From UBA9732 sp045116915 (lineage in GTDB: Bacteria; Spirochaetota; Spirochaetia; Sphaerochaetales; Sphaerochaetaceae): a stretch of DNA of 37,777 nt. The notes below the pieces were generated by a model that saw nothing but the letters and a program-made list of their open reading frames with translations, made no database searches and was not told the DNA's origin. The stretch covers positions 1-37,777 of the forward strand of contig JBGUMQ010000019.1 of NCBI GenBank assembly GCA_045116915.1, in the 5' to 3' direction. Below, piece after piece: positions 32,437 through 37,777 of the stretch. Within the stretch, counting starts at the first letter, position 1; every line of letters starts with the position of its first letter. The translations under genes were made by a program, and so were the position numbers.

Positions 32437-35040
32437 ATGAAAGAAAACACCATCGCAACAGAGAACCTCCCGAAGGTAATCTTCATCATCCCCATGAGGG
32501 GCTGCCCGGTATTCCCCGGACTCTACACCACGATCGAGGTGACAGACAAACAGGACATCGAGATAATCCGCCACTGCGAGCGGTTCAACGGGTTCGGTCT
32601 TGTCATGCTCAGGAACGACATCAAGGACAACAACAAGCTCTCCGAGGACGATTTCCACAAGGTCGGAACCTTCGTGAGGGTCAAGAACCAGATAAACACG
32701 ATCTACGGCACCAAGAGCCTTTTCCTGGAGACCATCTGCAGGTTCAGGATCGACAGCATGCTGGTGGACCGCGGCACCGTCACGGCCAACGTGACATACC
32801 TCCAGGAGGATGAGCTTTCCCGCATAGAGGACAAGGCCTTCACAAGCGCCCTGCGCGAGGCCCTGGACCAGAGGGCCGACCGCTCCATGCTTCTGGAGAA
32901 CCTGCGTTTCAACGCCAGCAACATACCCGAGGCCATCAGGCTGGCAGACTACCTGTGCTCTTCAGTTGTTCCGCGCAACAGACAGCAGGAATTCCTGGAG
33001 GAGCTCAACGGAAAGGCCAGGATCATGAAGGTCCTGCACGTCCTGCAGGAGGAGCTGGCAGTCCAGCACATGCACGACGAGATCCAGGAGATGGTCGGAA
33101 AGCGCATAGACTCGCGCCAGCGCGAATACTTCCTGCGCGAGGAGATGCGCTTCATCCGCAAGCAGCTGGACGAGCTGGGTCACAGTGCCGATGAGCTGGA
33201 TTCGGAGGAAGACGACCAGGACAATCCCGACGCGGCTGAAGGAAAGAAGAAGCCCAAGGCAAGGAAGCCCAAGCTCATAGACAGGCTCAAGGCACTGAAC
33301 CTTACCGGGGAGACATACGAGACAGTCATGGACGAATATCAGAAGATGACGGCCATGGATTCCAACAACCCTGAGTATTCCATAGTGCGCACATACCTGG
33401 AGATGGTGGCGGACCTCCCGTGGAACAGCTTCTCGCCGGACGATTTCAGCATCGACGACGCGCGCAGGATACTGGAGCAGGACCACTACGGAATCAAGGA
33501 TGTGAAGGACAGGGTCCTGGAGTTCCTTGCGGTGCGCAAGCTCAGGAAGGACACCAAAGGCTCCATCATCTGTCTGGTGGGTCCTCCGGGAACCGGAAAG
33601 ACATCCATAGGCATCTCCATCGCCAAGGCCCTGAAGAAGAAATACTACCGCTTCAGCGTGGGCGGAATGCGCGATGAGGCCGAGATAAAGGGCCACAGAC
33701 GCACGTACATCGGCTCGATGCCGGGCCAGATCATCAAGGGACTCAGGGTCACAAAGACCAAGAACCCCGTCTTCGTAATCGACGAGGTGGACAAGATGAC
33801 CGTCTCGGCACAGGGCGATCCTGCAGCGGCACTGCTGGAGGTCCTGGATCCGGAGCAGAACGCCACATTCAGGGACCACTACCTCGATATCCCGTTCGAT
33901 GTGTCCAACGTGTTCTTCATCGTCACGGCGAACACGACCGACACCATCCCCCGCCCTCTTCTGGACAGGATGGAGGTCATCGAGCTCTCCGGATACACAT
34001 CCGACGAGAAGCTTCACATCGGGAAGAAGTACCTTGTTCCCAAGAGCCGCGCCAGACACGGTCTGAAGAGCACCGACATAACCTACACGGACAAGATCCT
34101 CCACAAGATCGCCGAGGAGTACGCCAGGGAAGCCGGCGTGAGGCATTTCGAGAAGTGCCTGGACAAGATACACCGCAAGGTGGCCATGGAGATCGTGGAG
34201 GACGAGTACAAGCGTGCCCGGATGCGCGAGGACGGAGCACAGGAGAATGACTTCTCCGAAAAGGAAGCCTCCGGCGAGCTCATGAAGCGTCCCGTGCGCA
34301 TCAACGAGGACAAGCTCGTGAAATATCTCGGACAGCCCATCTTCCATGAGGACGAGGTCATCCGCGCCAACAAGGTCGGAATGTCCGTCGGACTCGCATG
34401 GACATCCATGGGAGGCGATGTTCTCGCCATAGAGGCCCAGCACATCCCTGGCAAGGGCGAGCTGAGGATCACCGGCCAGCTGGGCGATGTCATGAAGGAA
34501 AGCGCCAACATCGCGTTCTCCTACATCAAGAGCATCTGCGCGTCGCACGGCATAGACATCTCATGGTTCGAGCGCAACAGCATCCACCTGCATATACCCG
34601 AGGGCGCCACACCCAAGGACGGACCTTCGGCAGGCATCACCATGGCAACGGCAATCTATTCGCTGGTGACCGGCCAGGTCATGGCCGCCGACATGGCCAT
34701 GACGGGCGAGCTTTCGCTTCTGGGCAAGGTCATGCCGATCGGAGGCCTGAAGGAGAAGGTCCTGGCGGCGAGGCGCAACATGGTAAAGACCATCCTGATC
34801 CCGAAGTTCAACAAGCGCGATCTGGACAAGCTTGAAGCCAACGTGAAGGAAGGCATCGATTTCCATCTGGTCGGGGATATGGAGGAGGTCCTGGCTCTGG
34901 CGTTCCCGCACGACAGGTATCCTCTTGGATCCGGTGACCCGGATGCGCCCGAGGCTCCAGCTCAGAGCCCCGAGGACAGGATCGCAGCGGCTGTCGCCGG
35001 AGCGGTGACAAAGGCCGTGGCCGAGGCCCTGAAAGGCTGA
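32437..35040 (+). CDS. lon: ATP-dependent Lon protease
   Basis: 867 residues. N-terminal substrate-binding domain (IFIIPMRGCPVFPGL), coiled coil around 200-245 including REYFLREEMRFIRKQL, AAA domain with Walker A GPPGTGKT (382-389), and the C-terminal Ser-Lys protease with Ser731 in KDGPSAG and Lys772 in GGLKEK. A charged insertion (about 249-280, many Asp/Glu then Lys) and an Ala-rich tail are extra relative to E. coli Lon (784 aa). It degrades damaged and regulatory proteins in the cytoplasm. The start codon has no ribosome site; see the promoter entry. The next gene starts 16 nt downstream. Confidence 0.97.
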   Translation: MKENTIATENLPKVIFIIPMRGCPVFPGLYTTIEVTDKQDIEIIRHCERFNGFGLVMLRNDIKDNNKLSEDDFHKVGTFVRVKNQINTIYGTKSLFLETICRFRIDSMLVDRGTVTANVTYLQEDELSRIEDKAFTSALREALDQRADRSMLLENLRFNASNIPEAIRLADYLCSSVVPRNRQQEFLEELNGKARIMKVLHVLQEELAVQHMHDEIQEMVGKRIDSRQREYFLREEMRFIRKQLDELGHSADELDSEEDDQDNPDAAEGKKKPKARKPKLIDRLKALNLTGETYETVMDEYQKMTAMDSNNPEYSIVRTYLEMVADLPWNSFSPDDFSIDDARRILEQDHYGIKDVKDRVLEFLAVRKLRKDTKGSIICLVGPPGTGKTSIGISIAKALKKKYYRFSVGGMRDEAEIKGHRRTYIGSMPGQIIKGLRVTKTKNPVFVIDEVDKMTVSAQGDPAAALLEVLDPEQNATFRDHYLDIPFDVSNVFFIVTANTTDTIPRPLLDRMEVIELSGYTSDEKLHIGKKYLVPKSRARHGLKSTDITYTDKILHKIAEEYAREAGVRHFEKCLDKIHRKVAMEIVEDEYKRARMREDGAQENDFSEKEASGELMKRPVRINEDKLVKYLGQPIFHEDEVIRANKVGMSVGLAWTSMGGDVLAIEAQHIPGKGELRITGQLGDVMKESANIAFSYIKSICASHGIDISWFERNSIHLHIPEGATPKDGPSAGITMATAIYSLVTGQVMAADMAMTGELSLLGKVMPIGGLKEKVLAARRNMVKTILIPKFNKRDLDKLEANVKEGIDFHLVGDMEEVLALAFPHDRYPLGSGDPDAPEAPAQSPEDRIAAAVAGAVTKAVAEALKG

Positions 35041-35056
35041 AAGCGGAGGATTCGGG

Positions 35057-36316
35057 ATGTCACAGAGGAAGATGGAGCTCCTGTCCCCGGGCGGGAGCAT
35101 CGAGAAGATAGAGACCGCGTTCACATACGGTGCCGATTCCGTATACTTCGGCCTGAAGGATTTCTCCCTGAGGACCAACGCCAAAAACGTCGAGTACGGC
35201 ACGCAGGAAGAACTGCGCAGGATCAAGGAACGCTTCGGCGGCCGGATGTACTGCACGGTGAACATCTACTTCCATGAGGACGACATAGACAAGCTTGAGG
35301 GGAAGCTGGACCAGATCAGGGATTACCCCTTCGATGCCTTCATCCTCTCCGACATCGGCATCCTGGACATCCTCAGAAGCCGCTTCCCCGATGCCGAGTA
35401 CTCTCTCAGCACCCAGGCCAGCTGCATCAACTCCAGGTCAGCGAAAATATACCACGACATGGGTTTCAGCAAGGTCATCCTGGGCAGGGAGACACCTCTG
35501 AAGGACATCAGGAAGATCAAGGACGCCAATCCGGATCTGCTGATAGAGACCTTCGTGCACGGAGCCATGTGCATGGCCTACAGCGGAAGGTGCTTCCTCT
35601 CCTCCCACATGGCCGGAAGAAGCGGCAACTACGGCGACTGCTCGCACACATGCCGCTGGAACTACCGCCTTGCGCTGGAGGAGGAGCAGAGGCCCGGCCG
35701 CTACTACCCGGTGCTGGAGGAGAACGACTGGACGACCATCATGTCGTCCAAGGACCTGTGCATGATCGACCACCTGAAGGAACTTCAGGACGCAGGCGTG
35801 GATACGCTGAAGATCGAAGGCAGGATGAAGAGCATCTACTACGTGGCGTCCGTCACACGTGCGTACCGCAAGGCGCTGGACCACCTGTACGACCCGTCGG
35901 TCGACTACCTGCCCTATCGCGAGGAGCTTTTCAACGTGAGCCACCGCGAGTTCTCCACCGGATTCTTCTTCGGAAAGGGTCCGGTCGATGTCGACGAACC
36001 CGATCCCCTTGTAATGGACGACGACATCAACAAGCCCACCACCGGAGGCTACCTGCGCGACTATCTCTTCCTGGGAACCGTCAGGCAGCAGGTCTCCCCG
36101 GGTGTCTACGCCGTGGACATCAAGAACCAGATCAGAAGCGGCGATTCCATCGAGTTCATCGGCCCGGATGTCCTGTTCATAAGGGAGCCGTCGGTCGAGG
36201 TCCTGGATGAGGAGATGAGGACGGTGGAGCACATCGACCACTGCAAGACCGGCTACATCAGGACATCCGCTCCGGTACAGGACGGGTACATCATAAGGAA
36301 GGAAATCAGACTGTAG
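35057..36316 (+). CDS. Peptidase U32-family protein (TrhP-like tRNA hydroxylation factor)
   Basis: 419 residues. U32 signature in MELLSPGGSIEKIETAFTYG at 6-25, STQASCINS, and the cluster region FVHGAMCMAYSGRCFLSS, with further Cys at DCSHTC, which gives the four conserved Cys expected for the Fe-S cluster. TrhP/YegQ and its Bacillus relative YrrO make 5-hydroxyuridine in tRNA wobble positions; the length matches the single-polypeptide YrrO-type form. RlhA (23S rRNA) is a related possibility but longer. GGAGGATTCGGG precedes the ATG. The TAG stop overlaps the first dyad repeat of the sigma-54 region. Confidence 0.9.
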   Translation: MSQRKMELLSPGGSIEKIETAFTYGADSVYFGLKDFSLRTNAKNVEYGTQEELRRIKERFGGRMYCTVNIYFHEDDIDKLEGKLDQIRDYPFDAFILSDIGILDILRSRFPDAEYSLSTQASCINSRSAKIYHDMGFSKVILGRETPLKDIRKIKDANPDLLIETFVHGAMCMAYSGRCFLSSHMAGRSGNYGDCSHTCRWNYRLALEEEQRPGRYYPVLEENDWTTIMSSKDLCMIDHLKELQDAGVDTLKIEGRMKSIYYVASVTRAYRKALDHLYDPSVDYLPYREELFNVSHREFSTGFFFGKGPVDVDEPDPLVMDDDINKPTTGGYLRDYLFLGTVRQQVSPGVYAVDIKNQIRSGDSIEFIGPDVLFIREPSVEVLDEEMRTVEHIDHCKTGYIRTSAPVQDGYIIRKEIRL

Positions 36317-36357
36317 GTGTGAAAAAATTGCACACCGGTGTAAAAAACTTCACAACC
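36316..36357 (+). promoter_or_regulatory. Two adjacent 21-bp dyads, likely activator sites
   Basis: Repeat 1 (36316-36336) is GGTGT(N11)ACACC with an A-rich core; repeat 2 (36337-36357) is GGTGT(N11)CAACC and directly follows. Spacing of 21 bp puts both on one face of the helix. Centres lie about -130 and -109 from the predicted sigma-54 start, the usual place for enhancer-binding activator sites. Confidence 0.65.
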
Positions 36358-36396
36358 GGACGTGCATTCTGTTGCGGATCCGGGTCCGGAACCCCT

Positions 36397-36414
36397 GTTT
36401 CTGTCATCAGAAAC
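36397..36414 (+). promoter_or_regulatory. Inverted repeat near -50 of the sigma-54 promoter
   Basis: GTTTCTG (36397-36403), loop TCAT, CAGAAAC (36408-36414): perfect 7-bp arms between the dyad repeats and the promoter. Could be a further regulator site or a bend point. Confidence 0.45.
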
Positions 36415-36429
36415 GGCCGAACGGCCACT

Positions 36430-36445
36430 TGGCACGGTACTTGCT
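36430..36445 (+). promoter_or_regulatory. Sigma-54 (-24/-12) promoter
   Basis: TGGCACGGTACTTGCT matches the TGGCAC-N5-TTGCW consensus at every defined base, with GG and GC elements 12 bp apart. Predicted start about 36456. Confidence 0.8.
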
Positions 36446-36455
36446 ATAAAGAAGG

Positions 36456-36525
36456 CAGAGCAACAGTTTTTTTCATACCTCCTTTTAGTGTGAAACATCC
36501 GGGAAAGCAACCCGGATGTTTTTTT
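36456..36525 (+). ncRNA. Predicted ~70-nt small RNA with anti-Shine-Dalgarno loop
   Basis: Bounded by the sigma-54 promoter and a strong terminator, with no ATG between. Hairpin 1: UUUCAUAC (36471-36478) pairs with GUGUGAAA (36488-36495), leaving loop CUCCUUUUA. Bases 36477-36486 read ACCUCCUUUU, the same as the anti-Shine-Dalgarno tail of 16S rRNA, so the loop could pair with the ribosome sites of mRNAs. A run of seven U precedes the stem. Hairpin 2 is the terminator. Layout recalls Vibrio Qrr RNAs (sigma-54, activator sites, intrinsic terminator) but there is no sequence match that I know. Target and activator are unknown. Confidence 0.6.
36494..36525 (+). terminator. Intrinsic terminator of the predicted small RNA
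   Basis: 10-bp stem AACATCCGGG/CCCGGATGTT (36494-36503 and 36511-36520), 7-nt loop, and seven T at 36519-36525. Confidence 0.88.
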
Positions 36526-36599
36526 GTCGCCTGAAGACGAGATACTACGCAAAAGTCTAGAAAATGGCATGCATCGGGTCATTGACTCATGATGGCGAC

Positions 36600-36672
36600 A
36601 ACTTTTTCTGCTTTTTCCGAGACAAAAAGTTAATTCTTTAAACTTTTTATATCAGTTTTTGGAAAAAAAGTT
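36600..36672. repeat. Four alternating AACTTTTT/AAAAAGTT sites
   Basis: Sites start at 36600 (AACTTTTT), 36624 (AAAAAGTT), 36641 (AACTTTTT) and 36665 (AAAAAGTT), spaced 24, 17 and 24 bp, so the set is symmetric. The outer pair extends to 11-bp arms GACAACTTTTT/AAAAAGTTGTC (36597-36607 and 36665-36675). AT-rich; no gene. Possibly a protein-binding array. Confidence 0.55.
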
Positions 36673-36698
36673 GTCACGCGGTAGTGTGAGGAAGAAAT

Positions 36699-36743
36699 CT
36701 CCTCATGGGCACAGACCGATTCACACCCTGTGCACATGAGGAG
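36699..36743. other. 45-bp imperfect palindrome (long hairpin)
   Basis: CTCCTCATG-G-GCACAG pairs with CTGTGC-A-CATGAGGAG, one mismatch, 13-nt loop. A competing small hairpin TGAGGA/TCCTCA (36687-36692 and 36700-36705) shares its left arm. Not followed by T on either strand. No reading frame. RNA or protein site; nature unknown. Confidence 0.5.
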
Positions 36744-36777
36744 GTATCCTTCTATCCTTACATTTTCGGACAAGCAC

Positions 36778-36810
36778 AAAAAATACAGGCAGCCGTTTCC
36801 GACTGCCTGT
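36778..36810 (-). terminator. Intrinsic terminator of the Hc1-like gene
   Basis: 8-bp stem ACAGGCAG/CTGCCTGT (36785-36792 and 36803-36810), followed on the minus strand by A and six T. Confidence 0.82.
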
Positions 36811-36840
36811 CTCCTATCGGTTAAGGAAAGGGAGATGGGG

Positions 36841-37023
36841 TCATGCCTCCATCTGGTTCTTCTTATCCTGGATCTCCTGCCTTCTCTCCTTGCAGAGCTT
36901 GGAGATGTCTGCCAGAGCCTTTCTTGCTCTTGCAGCAGAAGCCTTGACGCCCTTCTCCTCGAACTTCACGCTTTCCTGCTCATACTGTTTGAACAAGGCG
37001 ATGAGCTCATCATGTTTCGACAT
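36841..37023 (-). CDS. Hc1-like histone H1 protein
   Basis: 60 residues, almost entirely helical and rich in Lys, Arg and Glu. The segment EEKGVKASAARARKALADISKLCKERRQEI matches the pattern of small bacterial Hc1/histone H1-like proteins (K-G-x-K-A-A-x-x-R-A-R-K...L-x-K-x-x-K-x-x-R), which are DNA-binding, nucleoid-associated proteins in chlamydiae and Bacteroidetes. It lacks the long Lys/Ala-rich tail of chlamydial Hc1. GAGGAGG is spaced 8 nt from the ATG, and an extended -10 promoter and a clear terminator make it a single-gene unit with predicted strong expression. The matching function is a family inference. Confidence 0.75.
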   Translation of the reverse strand: MSKHDELIALFKQYEQESVKFEEKGVKASAARARKALADISKLCKERRQEIQDKKNQMEA

Positions 37024-37058
37024 GCACTATTCCTCCTCAGGTGCTGAAATCTGGATAA

Positions 37059-37086
37059 ATTCTACCACATCTCATTTGCAACGCAA
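37059..37086 (-). promoter_or_regulatory. Predicted promoter of the Hc1-like gene
   Basis: Minus strand TTGCGT (37081-37086), 16-bp spacer, extended -10 TGGTAGAAT with hexamer TAGAAT at 37059-37064. Confidence 0.62.
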
Positions 37087-37098
37087 CACTTAATGTCG

Positions 37099-37116
37099 AA
37101 AAAACGCTGAAACAGC
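37099..37116 (-). terminator. Weak terminator after yhbY
   Basis: Only a 4-bp GCTG/CAGC stem with loop TTT, then G and six T on the minus strand. Confidence 0.35.
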
Positions 37117-37119
37117 CCA

Positions 37120-37410
37120 TTATTTCGAGGTTTTTTCAGGATTCTCCCTGTAGAAGACCGCCGTGAAACCCGTGGTGGACACCAGTGTGGAACCTGTCTT
37201 TTCCGCAAGGGATGCGGAAAGCTCGCGCACCATCTCCTTGAAATCCTGGAAACGGACCTTCACCAGTTCATGGTCCGTCAGCGCCGCATCCAGCGCGCCG
37301 ACCACGCCCGATGTGATTCCCTCATGGCCCACCATGACCACGGGACCGATAGTCTGGGCCCTGCTCCTGAGCTCCGCCCTGAATCTGCTTGTCATCTCTT
37401 TGTCACGCAT
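37120..37410 (-). CDS. yhbY: YhbY (CRS1/YhbY-domain) RNA-binding ribosome-assembly protein
   Basis: 96 residues from the ATG at 37410 with AGGAAAAGAT; the long in-frame extension upstream overlaps folC and has no site. The CRM fold is seen in FRAELRSRAQTIGPVVMVGH, then GITSGVVGALDAALTDHELVKVRF, with GHEG in the usual G-x-x-G RNA-binding loop. YhbY binds pre-50S ribosomal particles. The length is usual. It is divergent from folC with a ~105-bp intergenic region. Confidence 0.93.
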   Translation of the reverse strand: MRDKEMTSRFRAELRSRAQTIGPVVMVGHEGITSGVVGALDAALTDHELVKVRFQDFKEMVRELSASLAEKTGSTLVSTTGFTAVFYRENPEKTSK

Positions 37411-37479
37411 ACATCTTTTCCTATGATACTTCTGCGCAAGCATATCAGAGAACGCATGCAGAGGCAATATGCGCCGACA

Positions 37480-37508
37480 TGGACAACCCACCCCTGTTCG
37501 AGTAGAAT
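37480..37508 (+). promoter_or_regulatory. Predicted folC promoter placing +1 next to the start codon
   Basis: TGGACA (37480-37485), 17-bp spacer, TAGAAT (37503-37508). The ATG at 37516 lies at about +2, so the mRNA may be leaderless. Confidence 0.6.
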
Positions 37509-37515
37509 GGAACAC

Positions 37516-37777
37516 ATGGGATTCAGCAGTTTTGACCAGGTCGTGGCCTTCATGGAAGGCTTTGTGAACCTGGAGAGGAAAACGGACAAATACAGTACGC
37601 GCACATACCGTCTGGACAGGATGAAGGCACTGATGGACAAGCTGGGGAACCCCCAGGACGGCTACAGGATCATCCATGTCGCGGGAAGCAAGGGAAAAGG
37701 CTCCACGGCAAGCTATATCGCACGGGGACTGGAGGCCGCAGGCTTCGTCACCGGACTGTACATGTCCCCCCATGTCT
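37516..37777 (+). CDS. folC: Folylpolyglutamate/dihydrofolate synthase, N-terminal part
   Basis: 87 residues are inside the window; the rest lies beyond the right edge. The P-loop HVAGSKGKGST matches the HVAGTNGKGST of FolC, followed by the FVTGLYMSPHV strand. FolC adds glutamate to folates in the cytoplasm. An alternative ATG at 37507 would sit on the predicted -10 box, so I prefer 37516. Confidence 0.9.
   Translation, partial: MGFSSFDQVVAFMEGFVNLERKTDKYSTRTYRLDRMKALMDKLGNPQDGYRIIHVAGSKGKGSTASYIARGLEAAGFVTGLYMSPHV

Noticed and set aside
36445..36486. On the minus strand, AAAAGGAGGT next to ATG and a 10-codon frame
   Set aside because: There is no space between ribosome site and ATG, and the frame stops at once; it may be chance or a gene relic. 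I kept the RNA reading but this is the main competing explanation.
36319..36534. Open frame of 71 codons across the sigma-54 region, starting GTG
   Set aside because: It runs through the dyad repeats, promoter and terminator, has no ribosome site and no recognisable protein pattern.
36680..36760. 6S or signal-recognition RNA
   Set aside because: The hairpin is too short and lacks the known conserved loops of either RNA.
37411..37773. N-terminal extension of YhbY
   Set aside because: It overlaps folC on the other strand and has no site; YhbY proteins are about 97 residues.

Overview
The window looks like an accessory-rich stretch of a diderm, host- or sediment-associated bacterium, most likely a spirochaete of the Sphaerochaeta/Treponema type. 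This rests on the large number of lipoproteins with relaxed lipoboxes, an outer-membrane barrel protein ending in Phe, many polymer-binding surface proteins, a moderately high GC content, and small helical proteins common in such genomes. There is no rRNA or tRNA in the window, so the taxonomy is an inference.

Layout. (1) 1-11085, all minus strand: a run of exported proteins. From upstream to downstream these are a carbohydrate-binding-like lipoprotein, a 994-aa lipoprotein with InlB-type B-repeats between three beta-domains, a decayed fragment of the same domain family, a small lipoprotein, a periplasmic jelly-roll protein, an alkaline phosphatase carrying a B-repeat, a degenerate alkaline phosphatase paralogue without its catalytic residues, an intact alkaline phosphatase and a GH18 lipoprotein cut by the window edge. 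(2) 11342-12496, divergent: a cytoplasmic CE4 polysaccharide deacetylase. (3) 12641-13825: an AT-richer AAA/DUF4143 ATPase, probably acquired. (4) 24400 down to 13938, minus strand: an ABC sugar-uptake operon (binding protein, two permeases), a cytosolic and two lipoprotein TIM-barrel-like proteins, a LacI regulator, an outer-membrane barrel and a calcineurin-like phosphatase. (5) 24657-28901, divergent from (4): a GH94 phosphorylase and a phosphohexomutase, convergent with a second phosphoglucomutase. (6) 30780-37777: PHP-family phosphatase, queuosine-precursor transporter, Lon, a U32 tRNA-modification-type protein, an intergenic RNA region, an Hc1-like histone H1 protein, YhbY and the start of FolC.

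How the parts fit. Four near-identical CG-centred palindromes (TTTTAACGTGAAAA) sit in the two divergent intergenic regions (11086-11341 and 24401-24656), two in each. One lies exactly across the start point of a consensus promoter. The LacI protein at the end of the ABC operon is the obvious candidate reader. This links the lipoprotein cluster, the CE4 deacetylase, the ABC importer and the GH94/mutase pair into one predicted regulon for an imported oligosaccharide. A GlcNAc-type sugar (chitobiose or a derivative) is the best guess because GH18, CE4, GH94 and a GlmM-like mutase occur together.

The most unusual signal is at 36316-36525. Two adjacent 21-bp dyad repeats and a further inverted repeat lie upstream of a perfect sigma-54 -24/-12 promoter, which is followed within 70 nt by a strong intrinsic terminator with no reading frame between. 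The predicted ~70-nt RNA presents ACCUCCUUUU, identical to the anti-Shine-Dalgarno end of 16S rRNA, in and beside the loop of its first hairpin. It resembles an activator-controlled regulatory RNA (Qrr-like in layout) and would be worth testing first.
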